Part shown: in pieces, positions 1-9,014 of the stretch | Numbering within the stretch: the stretch's first letter is position 1 | Layout: each line of letters starts with the position of its first letter | Origin: Nitzschia sp. DOCU1 | Lineage: Eukaryota; Bacillariophyta; Bacillariophyceae; Bacillariales; Bacillariaceae | Direction of reading: 5' to 3' | DNA length: 64,000 nt | Assembly (NCBI GenBank): GCA_951394045.1 | Contig: OX595994.1 | Coordinates: 434,001 to 498,000, forward strand | Program-made: the position numbers and the translations under genes | The notes under the pieces: generated by a model | Database searches by the model: none | The model's input: the letters and a program-made list of their open reading frames with translations, nothing else | Told to the model about the DNA's origin: nothing

Positions 1-195
1 TATAATACTCATTTGTCTTTCTATGGCAACTATTGGCAGATGGTACTTCGATGGACGTACGTGACGACGCACAGGTACATGGGCCAGTTCCGACCCTTGA
101 GTTTCATTTACATTCCAGGGGCCATGTTTTCAATTTACAAGGGGATCTTGGCGTGGCAAGAGGGCGCATATTCGGAGGACATTGATGACAACTAG
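1..195 (+). CDS. 3' end of unknown multi-pass membrane protein (copy A, partial)
   Basis: The frame is open from base 1 and ends at TAG 193-195, giving the last 64 residues of a protein whose start lies outside the window. By eye, 59 of 64 residues match the C-terminus of the complete gene at 22477-23436, and the downstream DNA also matches, so this is one half of a segmental duplication. The fragment holds one hydrophobic stretch (FIYIPGAMFSIYKGILAW) and an acidic tail ending EDIDDN. I recognise no family and assign no function. The intact tail suggests the copy may be functional, but its 5' part cannot be seen. Confidence 0.6.
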   Translation, partial: YNTHLSFYGNYWQMVLRWTYVTTHRYMGQFRPLSFIYIPGAMFSIYKGILAWQEGAYSEDIDDN

Positions 196-313
196 CTATC
201 CAACGATCTACTTCGATATGCACGTGGGCCAGAAGTATCGATTGAGGTTATTGTTGAGGAAAGATAGCGCAAGATGTTAGCCATGAGCTTATTCGTATAA
301 AAACATTCGATAG

Positions 314-416
314 CTATTCCTTCTTTTCCTTCTTTGCATTGAATGGACTCAGTACCAGGTGAATTGCTAGGCCCAACCCAAACCCCAGAGTCGGAGAGGT
401 GACCGAAGCAAGGATA
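314..416 (-). pseudogene. 3' fragment of SulP-type permease (truncated duplicate)
   Basis: This stretch reads on the minus strand as about 34 codons ending in KKEKKE and a TAG at 316-314. It matches the 3' end of the permease gene at 23603-25133. The similarity stops abruptly near 416, where unrelated DNA begins, so only the tail of the gene was duplicated or kept. It lies tail-to-tail with the membrane-protein copy at 1-195, as the complete pair does at 22.5-25.1 kb. It cannot make a transporter. Confidence 0.8.
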
Positions 417-762
417 TCGGTTGATCCAGATCGAAGTTTTGTAGACTGCCAGCGTGGTAATCCGGGCCGAGAGCTAGGCCCACAGTTCCGTTCATTTCAA
501 CCTCTCCCCTATTCTTGTTAAAACGTTGTTGCTCCCGTCATGGTTTCGCAGCCAGCCGAAATCTTCCCTCATTGGAAGACGTTCTTGTCTCTTGGTAGTA
601 GTACTAATACTAGAGAAACGAATCGCAGTTCCGCTTTTACTTTCTTTCGAGTCTTGGAACGCTGTGGGCCAAATTAGTACCAGTTGTAGGTGAAGATACA
701 CTAATCTTACGGATCGAATGCATCCGTGATTGAAAATAGGGATTGAAAAGATCGGATCGCAA
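417..762. other. Unique spacer between truncated duplicate and transposon
   Basis: No convincing gene, RNA or repeat seen. Short open frames here lack family resemblance. It is the left flank of the transposon insertion. Confidence 0.5.
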
Positions 763-770
763 AAAAGATC
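763..770. repeat. 8-bp target-site duplication, left (aaaagatc)
   Basis: The bases aaaagatc directly precede the left terminal inverted repeat and recur directly after the right terminus of the second transposon copy at 22339-22346. An exact 8-bp match outside both termini of a 21.6-kb block marks it as one insertion of, or a dimer grown from, a DNA transposon. Confidence 0.85.
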
Positions 771-804
771 GGCACCTGAAACATGGCGGTGGACTTTTTT
801 GGGA
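771..804. repeat. Left TIR, copy 1
   Basis: 34-bp imperfect terminal inverted repeat. It shares GGCACCT, then CAT, then GGTGGAC, then TTT and TGGGA with the inverse of 11505-11538. Confidence 0.8.
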
Positions 805-840
805 GGTTTGGAGGAATGTGATTGGTGGAAGGGACACTCC

Positions 841-933
841 GATGACGTAGGGCTTGTTCTTCGCTTAAAAAATCAACGAATCATTATCCTCAGAACTAGT
901 ATTTTTTAAGCAAAGAACAATATGGACGTCATC
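841..933. repeat. Subterminal hairpin, copy 1
   Basis: Two 33-nt arms (841-873 and 901-933) are inverted copies with about five mismatches around a 27-nt loop. Both arms end in GATGACGT/ACGTCATC, a bZIP-type TGACG core. It lies between the left TIR and the transposase stop and could be a transposase or host-factor binding site, or an embedded small hairpin element. Confidence 0.65.
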
Positions 934-1173
934 CAATGCGCGAATTCCGCGCACAAGCTCATAACCTGAATGGCGCCGAATGAATCGAATCGATCGACTC
1001 ATGCAAATGCGCGCGCCGCCGCCGACACAATTGATCCAATTGATCCATTACTGTTGCTACTGAGCGAAATCCATTGCACACATTTTATGATACATTATGT
1101 TCCCCTTAAACATACAATCCCTGTAGCCTCAACGGCATACTACAGTAGGGTTACAATAGCACTACTACCGGTC

Positions 1174-3184
1174 TTACACTTTATTTTGGCAATGGTCCCG
1201 ACCCCAGAATGGACTTCGCCCTCGACAGTCAACCCTGCCGCAATTCTTGCATGTTCGTGGTGCCCTTGTTTTCCCATCCTTTCCTCGCTCTCCACGTGCT
1301 CGCTTTTTGTTGCCTGGTGCCATAATCTGATAATTGCAGGAGTGATCTACGCCAATCCACATCCCAGCAGTCAACTGGGGCATGCGATCCCTGCAATCTG
1401 AGGGTGCTGGTGGTTGTGGCATCGGAGGTAACATGCCCACTGTAGGCCACCTGGTAAGTTTATTATTATTGTTCATCTCATCATTGTGTGTGGCTGTTGT
1501 ATCATTGTTCATCTCATCATCGTGTGTGGCTGCTGTATCATTGTTCATCTCATCATCGTGTGTGGCTGCTGGGTATCCTCGCAAATTGATTTCACGAAGG
1601 CGCTTCAACTCCCGTGCAATGCTTCGCACTGCATCATTGACCTTGCGACTTTGCAGCACGATGCCCAGCTGGACTCGCAAGTAGACGGGCAATTTGGGAA
1701 GAATAGTAACTCCATTCACGTACTTCAGAAAGGCAAACGCAGCCCTCTCCATTTCGCTATCTCTTGCAAGCGTTGGATCTTCAGCAAGTAATTCTCGAAA
1801 TGCCTTGGCTTCATCAGGATGAGTAACTGGAGTGAATGGATTTTTTACGTTTTGTTGCCGGGCGAGATACTGCTGTTCCTTCGTAAGATCTACCTGGATC
1901 TCCAGCGCATTTATGGCTTCTGTCAAGTTGCTGGGCTGCAAAGGGATCACACCACAGGACTCTTCCGTGGTGTCTAAATAGTCAAGACTATTTATCCAAC
2001 TTGGATAGACCAGCTTGTTATGGTTGATCTCCACAATGGATTGGATCTCGTCAATCAACCAAGTGTCATAGTGCCCAAAGCAAGGAAAATGTGCCCGTCT
2101 GCGCTCCGACATGCGATGATTATAACGATGCCGATGCTCCTGCCTGATTGCATCCGCAAGCTCTACTCCCATCTGCCAGATTCCCACGCTTTGGAGGAAC
2201 TGCTTATGGTGGCTTTCCGTCAGTCCTGTTCCTCGCAAGCAATAGAAAATAGGTAGTCCATAGACATTCGTCATGGGTTTTCCTTTGGTCGTCAACTGTT
2301 GCAAGTACATTGTCAAGCAGGGTGGGTCTGACGCATACCCAGCAAGAATTTCCTTCAATACATTGTTAGCTTTCTTCCAAGCACGGTCATTGAAGAGTGG
2401 TTTGCCCTCATCCTCCTTGTAACCAAACATTAGGAAGACATTTCGAACACGCCAGTAGAGTTGACTCGGAGGGAGTACAACTCGGGGCACGCACTGTAAG
2501 AAAAAATCAACATCAAAGTACATCTTCAGATCAATTTCCTCTTGCAACATTCCGTCATTGCGCAGTGCTTGCTGCACTTTTGCAAGTACAACAGGATCCC
2601 AAGCAAACCATGCTTCTGAAAGGGCAACAAAATAGGCCTTGCGGAATTTGTGTTTCACTGGTACTCTTGCACGATCCATGTAGTGCCAGGCATCCCCAAG
2701 GACGGATCGAAAAACATCTCGGATTTCTGCTGGGGGTTGCGCAAGTTTTGACGATGGATCAAGGATGGTTTTGTCATTTGCAAGCTCGTGCAAATACTTG
2801 AGAAACGCCATATCACTCGCAGACAAATCCTTTCGCAGAGATAATCCATCCTCTTCTTCTGAGGGGCCAGCATCGAGCAAGGAGGAAACATCCTGTTCAT
2901 CAAGGAATAGCTTCCATGAGGTAGATGGTGCAGTACCATGGGTCTCATCCTCATCTATTCTTGGTGGTGCGGCTGGATTGTGCAATTTCAACATTGTAAG
3001 CGGTACCTTCACACGATAATTGTCGCCTTTTTTGCTTGGCTTGAAATGTAAGAGTGAGGCAGATGGCAGCCCTCGTCTGGTCCTAGTTTTCAGTTTAAAG
3101 AAGGGAATCCGGAGGAATGGCCCATGTACTTGCTGTATTTCAATGATTCGGAAGCTTCCTTGTCTATGCGTCTCTTGAATAGTA
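1174..3184 (-). pseudogene. Transposase, C-terminal part (copy 1), split by Copia
   Basis: This minus-strand frame continues the frame at 9015-11371; the 5-bp target duplication is read as CCA-CC in both halves, so the pre-insertion gene was a single frame (4368 nt, 1455 residues). The visible upstream extension of this half comes from the LTR. It carries RGTGLTESHH, whose Glu (about residue 1109 of the joined numbering) is the likely third DDE catalytic residue, followed by a His/Arg-rich segment and HYDTWLIDEIQ. Three 12-residue repeats (THDDEMNN type) follow, then a basic C-terminus with a Cys cluster (CKNC, then C and C). The pattern recalls transposase-like fungal and algal proteins with exonuclease domains; that family link is from memory, not a search. 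Confidence 0.75.
1463..1570. repeat. 36-bp tandem repeat in transposase gene, copy 1
   Basis: Three units of 36 bp (last two identical, the first diverged) encode a repeated 12-residue Asp/Glu/Asn-rich segment near the transposase C-terminus. The same array is at 12237-12344 in copy 2. Confidence 0.8.
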
Positions 3185-3189
3185 GGTGG
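3185..3189. repeat. Copia target-site duplication (ggtgg)
   Basis: The 5 bp left of the LTR at 3190 equal the 5 bp right of the other LTR (9015-9019), the usual Copia duplication length. Confidence 0.9.
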
Positions 3190-3456
3190 TGTTGATAACA
3201 CTTTCAAACTCTGCTATCTTAGATGTAGTAATAACGTATTCCTAACAGATTATACTGTAAAAGTGAGAGTCTTTCTCACGCAGTGCATTTAGACTGCCTA
3301 TGATGTATTGTTGTATTACCGTGTAATTGTTTGACCACGACGGCATCTTATTCGGATGCCAGCGTTGCCTCCGATCCGACTGGATTGATCCTCTTACATG
3401 TATTTTACACATATGCGTATGCTTACACATATGTGTTGGCGTCGTTTCCTCCAACA
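3190..3456 (-). repeat. 3' LTR of Copia-1, copy 1
   Basis: 267 bp, TGTTG...CAACA, identical by eye to 8748-9014. It contains the 14-nt sequence complementary to the element's own PBS and a perfect 12-bp palindrome ACACATATGTGT. Confidence 0.95.
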
Positions 3457-3499
3457 CACTCCTGTGGTCCGTTGCTGGTGGTAGCCGGCTGCGGACCAT

Positions 3500-6400
3500 T
3501 CAATTCTTATTCTTTGGTTTGCCGAAGCCTGGGTCTTGAGCGGCAGTAGCTCCCATTATTTGGTCTCGGAACCTCAGGAATGTTGCACCTTGTAGGGGTT
3601 TGGTCATGAAGTCACCAATCATGTCCCCTGTGGGACACCATTTGACAGTCAATTCCTTTTTGTTGATGCGATCTGTCACAAAATAAAAGCGAATGTTAAT
3701 GTGTTTTGTCCGCTTGCTGCTGGATGCTCTGCCATTTTTCTCAAGAAGTATGGCACTTTGGTTGTCTTGGTACACAATGTTTTCGTGAACCTTGTACCCT
3801 TGTGCCATCAAGAAGTACCGTGTCCAGCATATGGCTGGCATACAGTCATCGACACTGATAATTTCTGCTTCTGTTGAGCTCCTCGAGTTCAACTTGTGCT
3901 TTGTGGAATTCAAGATTGGAAACCCTGTTCCCAAGGATAATCCACCACCGGTGTGCCCTCTCATATTTGGGTGCACTGCAAAGGATCCATCGATCCACCA
4001 CTTTAGGATGCCACTCCCATTTGCTGCCAGAATCAACGGTAGGTCACGCGTTGCTCTTACATACTTCATGAGATATGTGAGCTTTTTCCAGTCATCTTTG
4101 TCTGGTTCTCTCACTCGTGTTGTCAGAAATGCCACGGCAGTGCAGGTGTCTGGTCTAGCACGCTTCGTTGCATAAAGTGTTTTGGCCACAATGTTGTGGA
4201 ACTCGGTAGCCCTGGCTGGTTGTAGCTTCTCGCAGCTCTCGTCAACTTTAAAGAGATTTTCTGGGGCTGCGCTTGTTTTGCTTCCCTTGGCTTTTGGGTC
4301 CGCTTTTTCGAAGGCCGAAATTATTTCATCGATGTATCCAAACATCGATATCTTGACTTGGCCGGTTTTGGTGTAGTCGAGTGTCATGCCCAGGTAAGTA
4401 TGAACTTTGCCCCGGCTGACGGCCATTTTACCAGATCCATCTTCAAATATGCTCTCATACTCTTGGCGCAGCCACAGGATCATGTCATCCACAACCTTCG
4501 GGTCCTTGTGACTGAGTTTACAGTCGTCAACGTGGAAACAAATAGTCATTTGTTTCCCATTGATGATTTTATTTGCCACGCAGGGGTCATATGGGTTAAA
4601 CACGAACCCAGTCTTCAGCAAGCTTGCGCTGAACTTGCGATAGTACAGAAGGCTTGCAACCATGGTGCCGTAAATGGCATTCAGGCATTTGACAATTAGC
4701 TGTGATTCCCCTTTTTTATCCTTGGTGAGGAATTTGGCATACGCCTTGGGGGCAATCTCAACCAGCATGTCGGCTAGTACACCGCGAATCTTCAAGATTG
4801 CGATATCCTTTTCGTCTTCTATCCTAGTTTGGATGAAGGCATTCGGGATGTCAATTACAGCAACTTCCCTTCCTTCTTCTGCCTCAATGATGCAGGTGAG
4901 CAGTACAGACTCTGTTGCCACTGTCGGGGATGAGGAGTCCTCTTTCGAGATATAGTCTCGCTGCTTGTTACCACCAGCCACGGTTCGACCTTTGATCTTT
5001 CCATCACGTTTTTGCTTGAGGAACATGTGGGATTCAAGGACGTGTTTGCGTTGATCTTCCGTGAGTTCTTTCCAGTGCACGGGCTTAAAAGTATCTCGCA
5101 TGTGCAGCTGTTTCATTTCTGAACGGACTGCTTCTTGTGCAGGCTTGCCCCAGCTTTTCATTCCTGCTTTGAGGGAAAGTTGAGTCATTATAGCGGCTGC
5201 AACTTCCTCACCCGGGTGGCTCTCTTCGTGTTGGAACAGCAGATGGGCATCGGGATGTAAGGTGGGGTGTAATGTACCCGTTTCTTCAAGTTGGGCAGCG
5301 GCATAGGAATATTTTGTTCCCGTAAGGCTTGGAACTAATCGTTCAGGTGCCTTCTTAATCCTCGCAGATCGCCTTGGCACTCCTGCAGTTTCAACCGGGG
5401 CCAATGTTTCAATCGGCTGGGCTGCAGTGGGTGTTGTTTCAGCATTTTCCGTGGCGGGAATTATTGGCTGGACTTGCGGTTGCACCTCGACTTCGGCAGC
5501 ATTTTCATCGTCCCACCTCACGTGGGGTGTGTCATCTTCTTCGGGGGAATTTGCATTTGCGTTGGCTTCGGGATCAGTTAAGTTTTGAACTTCCCGCGGC
5601 TGTAGCGGGAGAATGGGAATGAGCTGTTCTTCCGGGTCCACTCCTGTGATCTCGACAGGGTCATCTGGCACGTTAATGTCAGCAATTTCACGACCGTCCC
5701 GGTCCGTGAAGGTAAAGAGCTCTGGCTGATCGTGGCCGAGAGCATCGACTCTAGCAATGACGGTTTCTGGCATGGGAATTTTGTCCCAGCTAAATCGTGT
5801 CACTTTCTTCCCTGTGGTAAGATTCATGAATTTGAATCCGCCTTGCAAGTTGCCACTTGATCCTAGGCAAATTGCACCAAGGGTACGAGCGGCTTGGCTG
5901 TTACGGGGCAAATCTTCCTCGTGTACCTGGCAGTAGTCGCCAAGTTGCAACCGAAGATGTTTCTTGAAGTCCAGGGCTTCGCCTGTCATTATAGTTCTTG
6001 GGCTGATTGTTGCCGATAATCCCCCTTTCGGAGGGAAGTGATTCAGCAGCTTGACAGCGGCGAACACGAGGTGGATCAGCAGTATTTTGGGAACGCGTGC
6101 AAAAGGGAGGCTGTGTCTGATAGCACGAGCTCGCTCTTTCACCACGCGAATTCGTCGCTCAATTTCGGGGACATGCTCGTTGGCGGCAGCAAGGTTCACC
6201 CGGGGCCCATTTGGCATGGCTTGTATCATTGCTTGTAGTGGGGCGAATTCACCATCTGCAAGGATAGTGGTAATTCGGAATCCCCGCTGTAAGTAAAATT
6301 TGTATGCTTCCTCGAATGCCTTGAAGACGTTCTGAAGCTTGCGGTCCGGGAGATGGTTCACCATTGTGAAACAAATCTTCCGACTTAGAGAGAGGAAGAA

Positions 6401-8710
6401 CGGGATACGGTTAACAAAGAAGATGTCCATGGTGAGGAATACATCTTTGTTCAGCCGCATCATTTCCGGTGGGACCGCCACATAATCTTCTGCCACATGA
6501 GTTGACTTTTGTCGTGTGGTCTTTCCTTTCAGTGCCCCGATTGACTTGCCCCAGATTTTGTCCGCTGTAACAACGTCAGCGAGGGTAACTGGGCAGTCCT
6601 TGATTGAGTTGCTTTGGATCACCCATTTGAAATCCTTCATTGATGGGAATCCCAGAGTGGAATAGAGTGTTCTGGCCACTTCTGCAGCCTTGATTTGCCG
6701 TTGGGTAAAGCCTTCTTTATTACCCGTTACTGTGGAGATGAAAACAAAATCCTGTTGCTCGCGTGGATTATAATAATGCAATCCCGAACGATGCATTTTG
6801 AATTCGATGTTGGGCCTCCCTTCCGCTTGGCGGTGGACCACAAAAGATTTATCCAGGCTATCGTAAGTGACCCGATACTGTTTGATAATATTTTTCAATG
6901 ACAGAATATTTGTGATTGCATCGGGGCTGAACCAAACTGGCTGACGATACCCTGCTAGTGTTGCTTGCATTTTCACTTTCATGCTGCCACCGTTACTCTT
7001 CAGGTTCATTGTGGTGGTGGCTCTAGTCACGTTCATGACGAGTCCAGGGTCACAGAATAAATCCATTGTGGACTCGTTGTCCAGTAGGATAACCTTTTTG
7101 AGATCAAGGTCGTCCTTCCGATTCTTGCTTCTGCGATGATTTTGCTTGAACAGAATGCCAGCAATCTCGCTCCCCATGCGCTCTGTCTGCACCATTGCAA
7201 ATTGCGTATGAAACTGGAAATGGGAATTGTGTGACTCTTCACTTGAATCACTGCTGATGGAATCCTCGTTCTCAAGTTCCTTGATCTTGGATTCAAGAGT
7301 AGCAAAGGATTTCTTCATCTTCTTTTGCATTTTAGTAATGCTTTGGGTCTTGCTTGACTTGGAGGATACCGACTCGTCATCTTCCTTTTTCTTAGCTGGC
7401 GCTTTGGTGCCATTGGATGCCCAGTAGGGATGACCTTTCTTCTTGCACTTGTTGCATTCACGTTCCTTCCAGATGTCCTTGTCGAAGTACTTTGGTTTGG
7501 CTTTTGCCTGTGCGAATGCAGTGCCTTCTGAGATTTGGGGTGCCACTATTGCCGTCTTGCTGTATTTGTCTAGCAAGTGCAATACCCCTTGACGGTTCTT
7601 TGGATAACGATCATCACCTGTGGTGAAGTCATTCTGTAAGTCGGTCTTCAGCTTGTTGTGCTGCTTACCGCTTTGTCGGAGAAAGACATACGCAAGATAT
7701 CTTTCTTCGGCTTGTACTCTCACAGCTTCCTGTTTTGTGTTGGACAGTTCATCAAACTTTGGAGGGACAGTGCTTCCAGTTAGTGGTGTTTCCTCACTCG
7801 CCACATGATCTAGCAGGACTTTATGTTGGTGGGTCAGCCCAATGGCCGTCCCAATGTCAATCTTGGTATTAAAACGTTCGTACCACTGCTCATTGCTCAG
7901 AGTGTTCTGTGCGAAGTTATACAATGACAGCTCTTGCTCGTATACTGTTGCATACGGGTACTGGTCCTCTGTTTGTGCTAATACCGTCTTCTCGATAAGA
8001 CGCATGAGCACCAATGGATCATAGGACTGGCTTGCAACTTCCCAGTCAGGATCATGCTTCATTTTATCCAACAGCACTTGCATACACTGGCCTCTTATCA
8101 TAGAGAAGGCTTGCCCTCTCTGTTTCTGTAGGGTTGTAGTACGTTCACGATAAGTCTTCCACTCGTTATCATAGTGGGTTTTTTCCAGTGCAGTCAATTT
8201 CACAGGAGGTTCTACCGTCATCTCATAATTGCCTTCCTCAATATCATTTTCGAGCAAGGCAAGTTGCATTTGTGCCTCATGATCGGTTGGATCAGTTACA
8301 GTCCTTGCTAGGAGCGCAATTTTCTGAAGTTCTCTTGCATCATTAATCCTCTGTTGATGAGTTTGGTGACGGGCCACTAAAAGTGTGTGGCGGTCCTTGA
8401 CTTCTTGTGTATATTCTGGTTCTGGAATATTCACAGTCTTTTTGTTCGAAAGCTCATTACTGATATCAGAGCCATAGATCGTCCCAACGTGGTGCACGAT
8501 CTTTTCCCATGTCGTGCGCATTTGGTCAGCAGCACCTTTCTGACCATAGTCGAACACATGGTTACTCAACGCAGCACACAATCCTTTGTGCTTTGCCTGC
8601 ATTGTGGAGCCGGAGTAACTCTGTCCTCTGGCTCTTCCTCGGCCGTTGCGGTTATCTCGACCGCCACGTCCATGACCTCTGGCAGGCCTGCCTGCTCCTC
8701 TAGCACTCAT
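3500..8710 (-). CDS. Copia gag-pol polyprotein, 1736 aa (copy 1)
   Basis: One frame from ATG 8710 encodes all functions for retrotransposition in a virus-like particle. In order: an RG-rich N-terminus and capsid region; a zinc-knuckle-like CNKCKKKGH (C419, C422, H428) lacking the usual last Cys; a protease with LDNES (D544) in place of the common DSG/DTG; an integrase whose N-terminal HHCC finger is degenerate but whose core D762, D819 and E851 are visible; reverse transcriptase with HVDD (D1395, D1396); and RNase H with STEAE and QDNQSA motifs. No stop or frameshift is seen, so the element could be autonomous. It differs from copy 2 by one residue (Asn here, Asp there, from base 4561 T versus 15335 C). 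Confidence 0.95.
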   Translation of the reverse strand: MSARGAGRPARGHGRGGRDNRNGRGRARGQSYSGSTMQAKHKGLCAALSNHVFDYGQKGAADQMRTTWEKIVHHVGTIYGSDISNELSNKKTVNIPEPEYTQEVKDRHTLLVARHQTHQQRINDARELQKIALLARTVTDPTDHEAQMQLALLENDIEEGNYEMTVEPPVKLTALEKTHYDNEWKTYRERTTTLQKQRGQAFSMIRGQCMQVLLDKMKHDPDWEVASQSYDPLVLMRLIEKTVLAQTEDQYPYATVYEQELSLYNFAQNTLSNEQWYERFNTKIDIGTAIGLTHQHKVLLDHVASEETPLTGSTVPPKFDELSNTKQEAVRVQAEERYLAYVFLRQSGKQHNKLKTDLQNDFTTGDDRYPKNRQGVLHLLDKYSKTAIVAPQISEGTAFAQAKAKPKYFDKDIWKERECNKCKKKGHPYWASNGTKAPAKKKEDDESVSSKSSKTQSITKMQKKMKKSFATLESKIKELENEDSISSDSSEESHNSHFQFHTQFAMVQTERMGSEIAGILFKQNHRRSKNRKDDLDLKKVILLDNESTMDLFCDPGLVMNVTRATTTMNLKSNGGSMKVKMQATLAGYRQPVWFSPDAITNILSLKNIIKQYRVTYDSLDKSFVVHRQAEGRPNIEFKMHRSGLHYYNPREQQDFVFISTVTGNKEGFTQRQIKAAEVARTLYSTLGFPSMKDFKWVIQSNSIKDCPVTLADVVTADKIWGKSIGALKGKTTRQKSTHVAEDYVAVPPEMMRLNKDVFLTMDIFFVNRIPFFLSLSRKICFTMVNHLPDRKLQNVFKAFEEAYKFYLQRGFRITTILADGEFAPLQAMIQAMPNGPRVNLAAANEHVPEIERRIRVVKERARAIRHSLPFARVPKILLIHLVFAAVKLLNHFPPKGGLSATISPRTIMTGEALDFKKHLRLQLGDYCQVHEEDLPRNSQAARTLGAICLGSSGNLQGGFKFMNLTTGKKVTRFSWDKIPMPETVIARVDALGHDQPELFTFTDRDGREIADINVPDDPVEITGVDPEEQLIPILPLQPREVQNLTDPEANANANSPEEDDTPHVRWDDENAAEVEVQPQVQPIIPATENAETTPTAAQPIETLAPVETAGVPRRSARIKKAPERLVPSLTGTKYSYAAAQLEETGTLHPTLHPDAHLLFQHEESHPGEEVAAAIMTQLSLKAGMKSWGKPAQEAVRSEMKQLHMRDTFKPVHWKELTEDQRKHVLESHMFLKQKRDGKIKGRTVAGGNKQRDYISKEDSSSPTVATESVLLTCIIEAEEGREVAVIDIPNAFIQTRIEDEKDIAILKIRGVLADMLVEIAPKAYAKFLTKDKKGESQLIVKCLNAIYGTMVASLLYYRKFSASLLKTGFVFNPYDPCVANKIINGKQMTICFHVDDCKLSHKDPKVVDDMILWLRQEYESIFEDGSGKMAVSRGKVHTYLGMTLDYTKTGQVKISMFGYIDEIISAFEKADPKAKGSKTSAAPENLFKVDESCEKLQPARATEFHNIVAKTLYATKRARPDTCTAVAFLTTRVREPDKDDWKKLTYLMKYVRATRDLPLILAANGSGILKWWIDGSFAVHPNMRGHTGGGLSLGTGFPILNSTKHKLNSRSSTEAEIISVDDCMPAICWTRYFLMAQGYKVHENIVYQDNQSAILLEKNGRASSSKRTKHINIRFYFVTDRINKKELTVKWCPTGDMIGDFMTKPLQGATFLRFRDQIMGATAAQDPGFGKPKNKN

Positions 8711-8733
8711 ACCTTATTGCTATGGAGCAATCC

Positions 8734-8747
8734 CTTTTACAGTATAA
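8734..8747 (-). promoter_or_regulatory. Primer-binding site, complementary to own LTR (copy 1)
   Basis: TTATACTGTAAAAG begins at the first base after the 5' LTR on the minus strand. It is perfectly complementary over 14 nt to LTR positions 8808-8821 and does not resemble the usual initiator-Met-tRNA type PBS (TGGTATCAGAGC). This suggests priming by the element's own RNA. Confidence 0.65.
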
Positions 8748-9014
8748 TGTTGATAACACTTTCAAACTCTGCTATCTTAGATGTAGTAATAACGTATTCC
8801 TAACAGATTATACTGTAAAAGTGAGAGTCTTTCTCACGCAGTGCATTTAGACTGCCTATGATGTATTGTTGTATTACCGTGTAATTGTTTGACCACGACG
8901 GCATCTTATTCGGATGCCAGCGTTGCCTCCGATCCGACTGGATTGATCCTCTTACATGTATTTTACACATATGCGTATGCTTACACATATGTGTTGGCGT
9001 CGTTTCCTCCAACA
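8748..9014 (-). repeat. 5' LTR of Copia-1, copy 1
   Basis: 267 bp. The segment 8808-8821 is complementary to the adjacent PBS and lies 60 nt from the inner LTR edge, so it would be near the start of R/U5 if transcription starts close to it. I see no clear TATA box. Confidence 0.95.

Larger units (their letters stand above)
3190..9014 (-). mobile_element. Copia (CoDi-like) LTR retrotransposon, nested, copy 1
   Basis: A complete 5825-bp element on the minus strand: 5' LTR 8748-9014, PBS 8734-8747, gag-pol frame 8710-3500, purine-rich CAGGAGTG touching the 3' LTR, 3' LTR 3190-3456. The LTRs begin TGTTG and end CAACA and look identical by eye, so insertion was recent relative to the mutation rate. 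It is inserted in sense orientation inside the transposase coding region. The same insertion is present in copy 2, so it predates the duplication of the whole transposon. Confidence 0.95.

Noticed and set aside
970..1401. 143-codon plus-strand frame within the transposon (and its duplicate at 11744-12175)
   Set aside because: It overlaps the transposase on the opposite strand, has no family features, and repeats only because the transposon is duplicated.
1463..1570. CRISPR-like array
   Set aside because: The units are contiguous 36-bp coding repeats without spacers in a eukaryotic transposon gene.
8734..8747. PBS as a standard tRNA-primed site
   Set aside because: The sequence does not resemble the usual initiator-tRNA match, and the exact own-LTR match explains it better; an unusual tRNA fragment remains possible.
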